Below are positions 8,375 to 16,277 of a stretch of 24,626 nucleotides of DNA, piece by piece. Origin of the DNA: SIG440 sp045648175 (GTDB taxonomy: Bacteria; Bacillota; Clostridia; Monoglobales; Monoglobaceae); assembly GCA_045648175.1 (NCBI GenBank), contig JAZRNN010000078.1, positions 1 to 24,626 of the forward strand, given 5' to 3'. The notes under the pieces were generated by a model. That model was not told where the DNA came from. It saw only the letters and a program-made list of their open reading frames with translations, and made no database searches. Numbering within the stretch: the stretch's first letter is position 1; each line of letters opens with the position of its first letter. The position numbers were made by a program, and so were the translations under genes.

Positions 8375-8641
8375 TTATTCTTCAATTAACTTTGCATCCT
8401 TCATCTTTTTCACAAACGCCTCAACATCGCATTTTGCTCTTTCTGCATCAACCTCATACTCTGCCATCAATGCCGCCACAAGGCCTTCCTCAGTTATATC
8501 ATTTTTCATAGCCTTCCAGAGTGTTGCACCGCTTTCATTAAGGTTTATAACACCATTAAAGTCAAGTGCACCATTGCCTACAGGTACAACCACATAGTAC
8601 CCCGCAACCTCTCTCAGCATAAAATCACTTTTTATTTTCAC
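8375..8641 (-). CDS. PqqD-like small protein (peptide-recognition domain)
   Basis: 88-residue protein resembling PqqD/RRE proteins, winged-helix domains that hold precursor peptides during ribosomal peptide modification. Seen: a beta-rich N-terminus (FMLREVAGYYVVVPVG, 7-22), then INLNESGATLWKAM (32-45), the most typical PqqD-family segment, and a helical C-terminus with EYEVD...DVEAFVKKMKDAKLI. The start is GTG at 8639-8641, overlapping the last 17 bases of the HprK-like gene; AGGGAG lies 11 nt upstream, inside that gene, which implies translational coupling. No radical SAM enzyme or obvious precursor peptide is in the window. Domain assignment is by pattern, so the family is likely and the partner unknown. 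Confidence 0.78.
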   Translation of the reverse strand: MKIKSDFMLREVAGYYVVVPVGNGALDFNGVINLNESGATLWKAMKNDITEEGLVAALMAEYEVDAERAKCDVEAFVKKMKDAKLIEE

Positions 8642-9401
8642 AGCAACAAGCGCTCCCTTCGTTGTTCATTCCGTTATAGGCAACAATTGCTGCCTCATTT
8701 TCCATATTGCAATAAAGCTTATACACCTTTACCTTTTTAAGCAATCTGTCCAGCAAATCAAGAAGCTTTGACATATCACACATATCTGTTGGCCTGATTG
8801 TCTGGTCAAGAATACGGTGCACCGCCTCACGCGTAGGCATAATCTCGATACGATTTTCCGCAGCTCTTTCAAGAAAGCATATCCCCTGCAAAGGAACAGA
8901 TTTGTTTTGGTTCTGGTCGGTCTTGCCGCTCCAAGGAGTTCCAAAAACCAACACATCTCCATCAACCATACGGATAACAGGCTTGTCATCGTTTATTATA
9001 TACGTTTTATCCTCGCCAAAAGTTTTTCTCCAGATGGTAGTGTGGGTAGATTTGCCCGTTCCGCTGGGAGCAGAAAACAAATATGATTTGTCCTGGTATA
9101 CCACACCTGATGCGTGAAGCATAAACCCATCAAATTCCAGAAGCTTTGTGCAGAATTCCGCACCGCTCCACATATATTCTACCTCAAAATCAGACATATG
9201 AGGAACAAGAGCTCTTTTTTGAGCAACATATTCGTCAGGCAGACCCACAACAATCTGAGGATCTCCCTCAAAATCATAACGATAGTCCTTTGCCTGAGTT
9301 TCGATTATTCCGCCTTTGCGAAGAATAAGCCCGGTATTAACTCCGGCGATACGGTATTTTGCCTTTAATATTTTGTAGGTGTTTTTTTCTTGTATGCTCA
9401 T
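8625..9401 (-). CDS. HPr-kinase-like P-loop protein with C-terminal CCC tail
   Basis: 258-residue protein with the fold signature of the HprK/PEP-carboxykinase-like group. Seen (numbering from the chosen ATG): Walker A APSGTGKST at 111-119, preceded by GFMLHASGVV as in HprK; INDDKP at 136-141 in the position of the HprK acidic metal site; TPWSGK at 155-160. The N-terminal HprK regulatory domain is missing, so it is not a catabolite-repression HPr kinase. Relatives act beside PqqD-like proteins in SynChlorMet cassettes (ScmC) and as lasso-peptide kinases. The last residues are ACCCENKK, three adjacent cysteines. The start is ATG at 9399-9401, one base after the SLH stop; a longer frame from 9425 would overlap the SLH gene and has no ribosome binding site. 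Coupled to the SLH and PqqD-like genes. Confidence 0.8.
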   Translation of the reverse strand: MSIQEKNTYKILKAKYRIAGVNTGLILRKGGIIETQAKDYRYDFEGDPQIVVGLPDEYVAQKRALVPHMSDFEVEYMWSGAEFCTKLLEFDGFMLHASGVVYQDKSYLFSAPSGTGKSTHTTIWRKTFGEDKTYIINDDKPVIRMVDGDVLVFGTPWSGKTDQNQNKSVPLQGICFLERAAENRIEIMPTREAVHRILDQTIRPTDMCDMSKLLDLLDRLLKKVKVYKLYCNMENEAAIVAYNGMNNEGSACCCENKK

Positions 9402-9402
9402 A

Positions 9403-10341
9403 TTATTCAGCCGCCGCTTCGTCATTTAAGAGCAAACTGCCCATTGAATATGTGCTGTTTTTGCAAACATAAACTTTTTTAATCTTAGAAGGATTACCCT
9501 CTACTCTAAGGTTTGGCATAATTATTTTAATGTGTGCAAAGGCACCGTCAACCAAAACATTTGCTCCGCCGCGAACAACCAAAGACTCGGTGAGATTTGC
9601 GTTTGCTATACTCATTTCGGATGTTCCTACGCCGTCGCCGATAACAACCATTTTTTCTGTTGTAACACCATCCAGCTTAAGACCGCCCACACGAATCATA
9701 ACGTTTCCGTCTGCAGGAAGTGTTGTAGTCTCGGGGTCATCTATATAATATTTCACAAGTCTGTCCATTACAACAGCAAATTCAGCTCTTGTAATATTGG
9801 CAGTAGGATTAAGCTTGCCGTCTGCACCGCCAACATAACCCTTGGAAATTATAGCCGCAACACCTGATTTTGCCCAATCTGCAACCATATTTCCATCTTT
9901 AAAGGTATCAATAACAGATGTGTCAACATCGTCGTTTACATCCAAAGCAAACACTCGGGAAAGGACAACAAAAGCTTCCTGTCTGGTGATATTGTTGTCG
10001 GGACTAAGTTTGTTGTCAGAGCCATTGAATGCGCCCATTGCAACAGCCTTGGACATTGAAGAATAAAACCAGTCATCTGTTGAAACATCGGTAAATGCAG
10101 AAATATCCGCATCATTGGTTGCACCGCAGGCACGAACCATAATTGTAGCCATTTCAGCTCTTGTCATATTATTATTGGGGTAAACATAACCGCCATCACC
10201 TGTAAGCAAACCGTTGGCAACAGCATTTTCAATAGCGGCTGTTGACCAGTCGTCAGGCATATCCACAAAATCAGCCGCAAACACTGCGGAAGATACAGAC
10301 ATAACACATATCATAAGAATAGCAAGTAATTTTTTCATCAT
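9403..10341 (-). CDS. Secreted protein with three SLH domains
   Basis: 312 residues. A signal peptide is clear: MMKKLL, a hydrophobic core, and probable cleavage after VFA at 20-22. Three S-layer-homology domains follow at about 24-72, 84-133 and 146-195, each with the typical T-R-x-E element (MTRAE 59-63, ITRQE 118-122, ITRAE 183-187). Such domains bind pyruvylated secondary cell-wall polymer, so the protein should sit on the wall. The C-terminal 100 residues (about 213-312) are strand-rich (MVVIGDG, LVVRGGANVLVDG) and suggest a short beta-helix of unknown role. AAAGGA precedes the start and a strong promoter lies 50 bp upstream. One base separates it from the HprK-like gene, so it heads that unit. 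ATG at 10336-10338 is an equally possible start one codon in. Confidence 0.88.
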   Translation of the reverse strand: MMKKLLAILMICVMSVSSAVFAADFVDMPDDWSTAAIENAVANGLLTGDGGYVYPNNNMTRAEMATIMVRACGATNDADISAFTDVSTDDWFYSSMSKAVAMGAFNGSDNKLSPDNNITRQEAFVVLSRVFALDVNDDVDTSVIDTFKDGNMVADWAKSGVAAIISKGYVGGADGKLNPTANITRAEFAVVMDRLVKYYIDDPETTTLPADGNVMIRVGGLKLDGVTTEKMVVIGDGVGTSEMSIANANLTESLVVRGGANVLVDGAFAHIKIIMPNLRVEGNPSKIKKVYVCKNSTYSMGSLLLNDEAAAE

Positions 10342-10387
10342 TAAACGTTCCTTTCATAACAAAATTGCTTTTGTCTATATATGATTT

Positions 10388-10416
10388 ATTATACAATATA
10401 ATAAGTTAATTTTCAA
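10388..10416 (-). promoter_or_regulatory. Sigma-A promoter for the SLH/HprK/PqqD/peptidase unit
   Basis: Minus strand TTGAAA (10411-10416), a 17-bp spacer and TATAAT (10388-10393). Predicted start near 10381, leaving a leader of about 40 nt with AAAGGA before the SLH ATG. A near-perfect match suggests strong vegetative expression. Confidence 0.8.
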
Positions 10417-10465
10417 TCACATTTTAAAAAAACTTTAATCTTTGAATACATTTAACAAAAAATTA

Positions 10466-10498
10466 TGCTCTCAGTAGTCATTGCGACCACCGAGAGCA
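10466..10498 (-). terminator. Intrinsic terminator of asnA
   Basis: In minus-strand RNA a 14-bp stem (UGCUCUCGGUGGUC with GACUACUGAGAGCA, two G-U pairs), loop GCAAU, followed by UAAUUUUUUG. It begins 4 bp after the asnA stop. The G-U pairs occur only on this strand, which fixes its orientation. Confidence 0.88.
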
Positions 10499-10502
10499 GT
10501 TT

Positions 10503-11510
10503 TTAAAGCAAATTAATTCCATTTTCTTTGCATTCTTCAACCATTTCATCCGGCCATACTGACGCATGAACCTCACCAATATGAGCCTTGTGAAGTATAT
10601 ACATACAAATTCTTGACTGGCCTATTCCGCCACCTATTGTGTAGGGAAGTCTGCCGGCAATAAGGTCACGGTGATAAGGAAGGCTTGCGCGGTCTTCGCA
10701 CTTTGCAACCTTCAGCTGACGCTTAAGAGATTCCTCAGAGACGCGAATGCCCATACTTGAAACCTCAAAGGGGATATCCAGCAAATCGTCATAGAACAAA
10801 AGGTCACCATTAAGCTCCCAATCGTCATAATCAGGTGCTCTGCCATCGTGTCTTTTGCCTGATGCCAGCAAATCACCAATCTGCATAAGGAATACCGCAC
10901 CTTTTTCTTTAGTTATTGCGTGTTCCCTTTCTTTTGGGGTAAGGTCAGGATACATATCCTCAAGCTCCTGAGTTGTCATAAAATAAACTTCCTCAGGCAG
11001 TCTTGGCTCAATCTGCGGAAACAGTGAATTAACGTATTTTTCGGTCATTTTAAACACATCAAAGATTTTTCTGACGGTGTGCTTAAGAGTATGGGTTGTT
11101 CTGTCATCCTTTGCAATCACTTTTTCCCAGTCCCACTGGTCAACATATATTGAATGTATATTGTCTGTGTCTTCATCGCGTCTGATTGCATTCATATCAG
11201 TATACAAGCCCTCGTCAACGGAAAAGCCGTATTCCTTAAGTGCATTTCTCTTCCATTTTGCAAGGGAATGTACAATCTGAAGATTGCGGCCTGTCTCCAA
11301 AACATCAAACGTAACCGCACGTTCCACACCATTGAGGTCATCATTAAGACCTGTTTCAGGATCAACAAAAAGCGGTGCCGAAACTCGAGTCAGCTTAAGC
11401 TCTCTTGCAAGGTTTGTTTCAAAGTAGTCTTTTGTTGCTTTTATTGCCACCTGGGTATCAATAAGATTTAAAAGTGATCTGTACCCTCGGGGCTTTATTA
11501 CTTCTGCCAT
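10503..11510 (-). CDS. asnA: Aspartate-ammonia ligase (asparagine synthetase A)
   Basis: ATP-dependent synthesis of asparagine from aspartate and ammonia; class II aminoacyl-tRNA-synthetase fold. Length is 335 residues, as in the family. Seen: IDTQVAIKATKDYFE near the N-terminus, TRVSAPLFVDPETGLNDDL (41-59), VHSLAKWKR (80-88), the aspartate-site region MNAIRRDED and YVDQWDWEKVI, then GGGIGQSRICMYIL near the C-terminus (motif 3-type ATP site) and HASVWPDEM. It has its own promoter and terminator, so it is a single-gene transcript. AGAAAGG lies about 12 nt before the ATG at 11508-11510. No T-box or other amino-acid-responsive leader is visible in the short upstream region. Confidence 0.96.
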   Translation of the reverse strand: MAEVIKPRGYRSLLNLIDTQVAIKATKDYFETNLARELKLTRVSAPLFVDPETGLNDDLNGVERAVTFDVLETGRNLQIVHSLAKWKRNALKEYGFSVDEGLYTDMNAIRRDEDTDNIHSIYVDQWDWEKVIAKDDRTTHTLKHTVRKIFDVFKMTEKYVNSLFPQIEPRLPEEVYFMTTQELEDMYPDLTPKEREHAITKEKGAVFLMQIGDLLASGKRHDGRAPDYDDWELNGDLLFYDDLLDIPFEVSSMGIRVSEESLKRQLKVAKCEDRASLPYHRDLIAGRLPYTIGGGIGQSRICMYILHKAHIGEVHASVWPDEMVEECKENGINLL

Positions 11511-11551
11511 TTTATATCATAGCCTTTCTGTAACAGTTTTATTAAAAATTA

Positions 11552-11580
11552 ATTTTATCATTTTATTTTAAAAAAAGCAA
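11552..11580 (-). promoter_or_regulatory. Probable sigma-A promoter for asnA
   Basis: Minus strand TTGCTT (11575-11580), a 17-bp spacer and TAAAAT (11552-11557), with TG one base upstream of the -10. The region is very AT-rich, so chance matches are likely and the call is moderate. Confidence 0.5.
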
Positions 11581-11663
11581 TAGCAAAACCTTAATTTTCT
11601 GTATTTTAGCAAATATTTTTGTTAATAATAAGAATGTAAAAACAATTCAGGAGGTGAAATACT

Positions 11664-11819
11664 ATGACAAACAACGGCGTAAAATGCAACGTATGCGAAT
11701 GTATGTATCATAAGGAAGAAAACAAATGTAGTCTTGACACCATTCAGGTTAGTCACGAAAAGACAAGTGCTGATTCAATTGCAATTCCTCATTTTTGCAA
11801 GAGTTATGAAAAGAAATAA
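11664..11819 (+). CDS. Small DUF1540-family cysteine protein
   Basis: 51-residue protein. AGGAGGTGA at 11649-11657 is a near-perfect ribosome binding site 6 nt before the ATG, which makes translation very likely despite the small size. Seen: CNVCEC at 8-13, a further Cys22 (ENKCS), a central IQVS segment and Cys45 near the C-terminus (HFCKSYEKK). This spacing matches the DUF1540 domain, found in spore-forming Firmicutes as short Cys-rich, probably metal-binding proteins of unknown function. It sits alone between asnA and rseP on the opposite strand to both, with its own terminator. No convincing sigma-A promoter was seen in the AT-rich 11590-11648, so a sporulation or stress sigma is possible but not shown. 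Confidence 0.85.
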   Translation: MTNNGVKCNVCECMYHKEENKCSLDTIQVSHEKTSADSIAIPHFCKSYEKK

Positions 11820-11840
11820 ACCTGACCAAATTTTTTGAAT

Positions 11841-11880
11841 AAACGGCAGATGTTTCCCTGTGTGGAATCATCTGCCGTTT
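11841..11880. terminator. Bidirectional intrinsic terminator
   Basis: Twelve-bp perfect stem (AAACGGCAGATG, 11841-11852, with its complement 11869-11880), extended past a T-T mismatch by TTCC/GGAA around loop CTGTGT. On the plus strand CCGTTTTAAC ends the DUF1540 gene; on the minus strand, 8 bp after the rseP stop, the arm runs into TTTATTCAAAAAATTTGG. It separates two convergent transcripts. Confidence 0.82.
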
Positions 11881-11887
11881 TAACTAT

Positions 11888-12931
11888 TCATCCTGTAATT
11901 AATCGTATAATATCATTCCATGTTGCAAAAACCATTAAACCCAGCAATAGTATTAATCCCACAAAATGAACAATTCCCTCTTTTTCAGGCGGAATCGGTT
12001 TTCTGCGGATTGCCTCAACTATTACAAATAATATTCTTCCGCCATCAAGTGCAGGAATGGGCAGGAGATTCATAATTCCTATGTTGACCGAGATAAACGC
12101 ACCCAAAAACAAAAGATTTGTAAACCCTGCAATTCCGCCCTGCTGTGCAGTTTCGTTCATCATACCAACCACACCCACGGGTCCTGATATTTCACTCACT
12201 CCAACTTTGCCGCTTATCAGCATACCTAAAGACGAATAAACCATCTTGCCCATCCATATGGTTTGATAAAAAGATTCACGGAATACATTGAATATATTTG
12301 TCTTTTCGGTTTTTATTGTAATCCCCAGTAAATATGCAGGTGTACCATCTGAATACTGGGCAACATACGGTTTAAAAGGTTTTGTTATTTTTTTGCCATC
12401 ACGTACAAAAGTGATTTCACCCTCCGCTCCGCTGGTTTGCTGCATAGCAAAATCTATATCACGCTTTATATTTATTTTCTGCCCGTTCAGCTCTGTAATT
12501 CTATCTCCCAGCTGAAGAAATTCAGCCGCAGGAGCTTCCTTCACAACATCCGCAACCACTGTGGTGGGGATGCCCGATTCGGCATAATAAAGACTCACAA
12601 ATACTGTACAGATTAAAAATCCCAGCAAAACATTCATTGCCGCGCCTGCCGCAAGAATAATCAGCCTTGCATACCACGGCTTGCGCGAAAACGAGCCTTC
12701 GTCATCACTCTCACAATCTTCACCCTCCATGCTGCAAAAACCACCTACGGGAACGGCACGCAGAGAGTATCTTGTTTCCCCCTTCTTCCACGAAAAGACT
12801 TTGGGTCCCATACCTAAAGCAAATTCGTGCACCTTTACACCAAAAATTCTTGCCGTTATAAAATGTCCAAATTCGTGAACAAAAATTATTAGCGAAAAAA
12901 ACAAGACTGCAAATATAATTGTCCAAATCAT
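11888..12931 (-). CDS. rseP: Site-2 intramembrane metalloprotease RseP/RasP
   Basis: M50 zinc protease that cuts transmembrane substrates within the membrane, such as anti-sigma factors and signal-peptide remnants. Length is 347 residues. Seen: a first membrane helix containing the zinc site HEFGH (19-23), a second hydrophobic segment (LIILAAGAAMNVLLGFLI), one central PDZ-like domain (about 120-195), and NLLPIPALDGGRILF with the third ligand Asp296 in LDGG, then a last membrane helix. It overlaps the dxr stop by 4 bp (ATGA), indicating translational coupling, and is the last gene of pyrH-frr-uppS-cdsA-dxr-rseP. In many Firmicutes proS or ispG follows; here a bidirectional terminator does. Confidence 0.95.
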   Translation of the reverse strand: MIWTIIFAVLFFSLIIFVHEFGHFITARIFGVKVHEFALGMGPKVFSWKKGETRYSLRAVPVGGFCSMEGEDCESDDEGSFSRKPWYARLIILAAGAAMNVLLGFLICTVFVSLYYAESGIPTTVVADVVKEAPAAEFLQLGDRITELNGQKINIKRDIDFAMQQTSGAEGEITFVRDGKKITKPFKPYVAQYSDGTPAYLLGITIKTEKTNIFNVFRESFYQTIWMGKMVYSSLGMLISGKVGVSEISGPVGVVGMMNETAQQGGIAGFTNLLFLGAFISVNIGIMNLLPIPALDGGRILFVIVEAIRRKPIPPEKEGIVHFVGLILLLGLMVFATWNDIIRLITG

Positions 12932-14070
12932 ATTTTGTGCTCCATTCTTACAGATTTGTCAATCTCTATTATATCCTCAATTGTCGGATTTAATTTATTT
13001 TCGTACCTGTTCATAACTTTTTCGACATATTCGGAAATGTCAAGAAAACCGATTTTATCCTGCAAAAATGCCGCTACAGCCACCTCGTTTGCAGCATTCA
13101 GAACTGTGGGCATAATACCACCTGCTCTTCCTGCTTTTTTTGCAAGTGCAAGGCATCGGAAGGTTTCCTCATCGGGCTCAAAGAATGTCATTTTGCCAAT
13201 CTCGGCAAAAGACACCGAATTGTCAGGCGATGGTAACCTTTCGGGATAAGTAAATGCATACTGTATCGGATGCTTCATCGAAGGCAGACTCAATTGCGCA
13301 ATTACACTTTTATCAACAAACTCCACCATTGAATGTATAATGCTCTCCCGATGAACAACAACCTGTATGTCATCAAGCTCCACATCAAAAAGCCATTTTG
13401 CCTCAATGATTTCAAGGCCCTTGTTCATAAGAGTAGCACTGTCGATTGTAATCTTTGCCCCCATTGACCAATTGGGGTGTTTAAGTGCCCGTTCTTTTTT
13501 AATATCTTTCAACTCTTCACGTGTTTTGCCAAAAAACGGTCCGCCGGATGCAGTAAGCAAAATCTTTTTTATCTCGCCGTGACTTCCGCCGTGCATTGTT
13601 TGAAATATTGCTGAATGTTCGCTGTCAACAGGTAGCAGTCGCACGCCATGCTTTTTAACCGCATCAGTAAACAAAGCACCTGATGTCACCAATGTTTCCT
13701 TGTTGGCAAGAGCAATATCCTTTCCTGCCTCTACTGCCTTCATTGTCGGAACAAGCCCCGCAAAACCGACAATGGATGATAAAACCATCTCAACGTCCTC
13801 CGCTGTTGCAACAGCACAAAGGCCTTCTTCACCGCACAAAACTTTGGTGTTTGTGTCAGCAAGGCGTGTCTTTAAATCATCGTATCTTTCACTATCTGCA
13901 ACAACAGCAAACTCCGGCTTATATTTTCTTGCTTGTTCTTCAAGAAGGGCAGTGTTGGAATTTCCCGATATCCCTTTTACCGAAATATCCTTTATTCCCT
14001 TTAAATCGTCAACCACCTGCAGTGCCTGAGTGCCGATTGAACCCGTTGACCCTAATATTGATATATTCAT
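12928..14070 (-). CDS. dxr: 1-deoxy-D-xylulose-5-phosphate reductoisomerase
   Basis: Converts DXP to MEP with NADPH and a divalent metal, the first committed step of the non-mevalonate isoprenoid pathway. Length is 380 residues, typical. Seen: NADPH motif GSTGSIG at 7-13, ANKETLV (122-128), metal ligands D149 and E151 in VDSEHSAIFQ and E220 in MNKGLEIIEA, and the loop SGGPFFG (175-181) with HPNWSMGAKITIDSAT (198-213). It makes precursors used by UppS two genes upstream. It overlaps rseP by 4 bp and is 21 bp from cdsA. Confidence 0.97.
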   Translation of the reverse strand: MNISILGSTGSIGTQALQVVDDLKGIKDISVKGISGNSNTALLEEQARKYKPEFAVVADSERYDDLKTRLADTNTKVLCGEEGLCAVATAEDVEMVLSSIVGFAGLVPTMKAVEAGKDIALANKETLVTSGALFTDAVKKHGVRLLPVDSEHSAIFQTMHGGSHGEIKKILLTASGGPFFGKTREELKDIKKERALKHPNWSMGAKITIDSATLMNKGLEIIEAKWLFDVELDDIQVVVHRESIIHSMVEFVDKSVIAQLSLPSMKHPIQYAFTYPERLPSPDNSVSFAEIGKMTFFEPDEETFRCLALAKKAGRAGGIMPTVLNAANEVAVAAFLQDKIGFLDISEYVEKVMNRYENKLNPTIEDIIEIDKSVRMEHKI

Positions 14071-14091
14071 AAATTCCTGAAACCTTTCCGA

Positions 14092-14898
14092 TTATTTTAA
14101 AAATCCGATGTTAACAATATACAGATATACCATCGGGGCAATCATAATTACGCTGTCAAGCCTGTCTAAAATTCCGCCGTGACCCGGGAACAGACTGCCA
14201 TAATCCTTAATACCAAATTTACGTTTGATTATAGATGCCGAAAGGTCGCCAATCTGTGAAACAATTGACATACCAAAGCCTAAAACCGCAAGGCTAACAT
14301 AATTCACCTCAAGACTCCACGCCTTCTCTATCAGTAATCCATACAGCATACATACCGCCATACAGCCTAAAATTCCGCCAACTGAGCCTTCAATTGTCTT
14401 TTTGGGGCTGATTTCAGGGCACAACTTATGTTTCCCTAAAAATACCCCTGCAAAGTATGCACAGGTATCTGTGAGAAATGCACCTATAAACGGTATCCAA
14501 ATCAGTATCCTACCATATTCAAGATCTCTTATATACAAAAGATTTGTCAAAAAGTACGGAATATAGATTACGCTGAATATCACCATTGCAGCATCGGTCA
14601 CCGAAACCGTTTTGTGCTGTGCAAGCGTAATCACAAACAACAAAAACATAAACAAATAAACGAGCGGAGCATAGAGCTGATGATTTACAAAGATTCTCAT
14701 AAGAGGTACTGCTATCGCCGCAAGATACCCCAATGCACAGAGGCACTTTTTGTCCTTTAGTCCCGTAGCCTTATAAAACTCATACAGGCCCACAGCCGAA
14801 ATTACAATGACAGCTCCTGCAATAACACTGCTTGCTGACAATAAGACCAGTACAAGCAGGGGAATAAGAACAATTGCAGTTAAAATTCTTGTTTTCAT
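14092..14898 (-). CDS. cdsA: Phosphatidate cytidylyltransferase (CDP-diglyceride synthase)
   Basis: Integral membrane enzyme forming CDP-diacylglycerol from phosphatidate and CTP, the branch point of phospholipid synthesis. From the chosen start it has 268 residues and about eight hydrophobic segments. The family signature is clear near the C-terminus: SQIGDLSASIIKRKFGIKD, then LFPGHGGILDRLDS with the acidic residues that bind Mg. The start is ATG at 14896-14898, because GGAGGGG lies 6 nt before it; a longer frame would begin at ATG 14911-14913 and put that site inside the gene. A strong hairpin separates it from uppS, so its expression may differ from the upstream genes. Confidence 0.95.
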   Translation of the reverse strand: MKTRILTAIVLIPLLVLVLLSASSVIAGAVIVISAVGLYEFYKATGLKDKKCLCALGYLAAIAVPLMRIFVNHQLYAPLVYLFMFLLFVITLAQHKTVSVTDAAMVIFSVIYIPYFLTNLLYIRDLEYGRILIWIPFIGAFLTDTCAYFAGVFLGKHKLCPEISPKKTIEGSVGGILGCMAVCMLYGLLIEKAWSLEVNYVSLAVLGFGMSIVSQIGDLSASIIKRKFGIKDYGSLFPGHGGILDRLDSVIMIAPMVYLYIVNIGFLK

Positions 14899-14927
14899 AA
14901 AACCCCTCCACATTTATCATTCGTAAA

Positions 14928-14952
14928 AACGGGCGGATGCTATCCGCCCGTT
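14928..14952 (-). terminator. Terminator-like hairpin between uppS and cdsA
   Basis: Perfect 11-bp GC-rich stem (AACGGGCGGAT/ATCCGCCCGTT) with loop AGC on the minus strand, followed by TTTACG, so the right arm runs into five T. It begins 10 bp after the uppS stop and ends about 20 bp before the cdsA ribosome binding site. By form it is a rho-independent terminator with a short U-tract, inside what is otherwise one operon; partial termination or mRNA stabilisation is likely. Confidence 0.6.
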
Positions 14953-14962
14953 AAAATTCATT

Positions 14963-15703
14963 CTAAACTTTGCCAAAACGTCTGTTTCGCTTTTGATAGT
15001 CAAGTATAGCCTGATACATATCTTTTTCGGAAAAATCAGGCCAGTTAATATTGCTGAACCAGAATTCCGCATATGCCGCCTGCCACAGCAGGAAATTTGA
15101 CAACCGGTATTCACCGCTGGGTCTTATAATGAGGTCAACCTCAGGAAGACCCCCGGTATACATCAATTCATTCAAATCCTGTTCGGAAACGTCTCTCAAA
15201 GTTCGCTTACCTTTGGCAATTTTATCGGCAAGAGCCTTTGCCGCCTCGGTTATTTCCGCACGACCACCATAATTCAGTGCAACATTAAGTACAAGACCGG
15301 TATTATTTGATGTGTACTCCTCGGCATGGTCAATCGCCGCATTTATCTTATCGGATAACGCACTGCGGTCGCCAATAACCTTAAGAATAACATTTGTGCC
15401 TTCAAACTGTTCCTCAACCTGTTGCAGATAATTATAAAGAAGCTCCATCAGGGCATCAACTTCCGCCTTTGGTCTGTTCCAGTTTTCGGTAGAAAACGCA
15501 TAAGCAGTAACACACTTCACGCCGATTTTATTGCAGTATTTAACAATTTTTTTAAGAGTTTCTGCCCCTGCACGATGACCTGCACTTCGGGGAAGCCCCT
15601 TAGATTTTGCCCATCGTCCGTTTCCGTCCATAATAATTCCTATATGCTGAGGAATATTATTGGGGTCAAGAGTCTCAATTTCTTTTCTTCTTCTAAAAAA
15701 CAT
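14963..15703 (-). CDS. uppS: Undecaprenyl-diphosphate synthase (cis-prenyltransferase)
   Basis: Condenses isopentenyl diphosphates onto farnesyl diphosphate in cis to make the C55 lipid carrier for peptidoglycan and teichoic acid assembly. Length is 246 residues. Seen: HIGIIMDGNGRWA with catalytic D26, GHRAGAETL (42-50), YAFSTENWNRP (68-78), and the C-terminal signature IIRPSGEYRLSNFLLWQ (192-208) with R194 and R200. It lies 6 bp after frr. The chain-length product is inferred from the family; the N-terminus is basic (FFRRRKE). Confidence 0.96.
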   Translation of the reverse strand: MFFRRRKEIETLDPNNIPQHIGIIMDGNGRWAKSKGLPRSAGHRAGAETLKKIVKYCNKIGVKCVTAYAFSTENWNRPKAEVDALMELLYNYLQQVEEQFEGTNVILKVIGDRSALSDKINAAIDHAEEYTSNNTGLVLNVALNYGGRAEITEAAKALADKIAKGKRTLRDVSEQDLNELMYTGGLPEVDLIIRPSGEYRLSNFLLWQAAYAEFWFSNINWPDFSEKDMYQAILDYQKRNRRFGKV

Positions 15704-15709
15704 AAAAGG

Positions 15710-16252
15710 CTAAACCTCTAAAATCTCTTTTTCTTTTGCTGAAACTATAGTATCAATCTGAGCCACAAACTTATCGGTAAGCTTTTGTATCTGTGTTTCA
15801 AGATTTTTCAAATCGTCCTCGGTAATTTCCCCGTCCTTTTTCTGCTTTTTAAAGCCTTCAAGAGCATCACGACGCACATTACGTACAGCAACCTTACATT
15901 CTTCACCACGCTTTGAAATGCCTTTAACCAGGTCTTTTCTTCTTTCCTCAGTAAGAGGAGGGAAGTTAAGACGGATTGTCTTACCGTCGTTGTTGGGCGT
16001 AATACCTACATCTGACTTGAGAATTGCTTTTTCGATTTCGCCAAGAATTGATGCATCCCAGGGCTGAATTGTGATTGTTCTTGGCTCGGGAACTGCAATT
16101 GTTCCTACCTGCTGAACAGGGGTCGCAACGCCATAATACTCAACTGTTACCTTGTCTAAAATCGCAGGATTTGCACGTCCTGCACGAATTGCCGCCAAGT
16201 CTGCCTGAAGAACGGCAATAGCTTTTTCCATTTTACTTTCTGCGTTTTTCAT
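15710..16252 (-). CDS. frr: Ribosome recycling factor
   Basis: With EF-G splits the post-termination ribosome. The 180 residues form the expected helical tail and beta domain: MEKAIAVLQADLAAIRAGRANPAIL at the N-terminus, YYGVATPVQQVGTIAVPEPRTI and QPWD in the beta domain, and the long Lys/Glu-rich C-terminal helices (LTEERRKDLVKGISKRGEE; VRNVRRDA). It is 25 bp after pyrH and 6 bp before uppS, the standard Firmicute order. Confidence 0.97.
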   Translation of the reverse strand: MKNAESKMEKAIAVLQADLAAIRAGRANPAILDKVTVEYYGVATPVQQVGTIAVPEPRTITIQPWDASILGEIEKAILKSDVGITPNNDGKTIRLNFPPLTEERRKDLVKGISKRGEECKVAVRNVRRDALEGFKKQKKDGEITEDDLKNLETQIQKLTDKFVAQIDTIVSAKEKEILEV

Positions 16253-16277
16253 AGAATTATATTTCCTTTCAAATATA

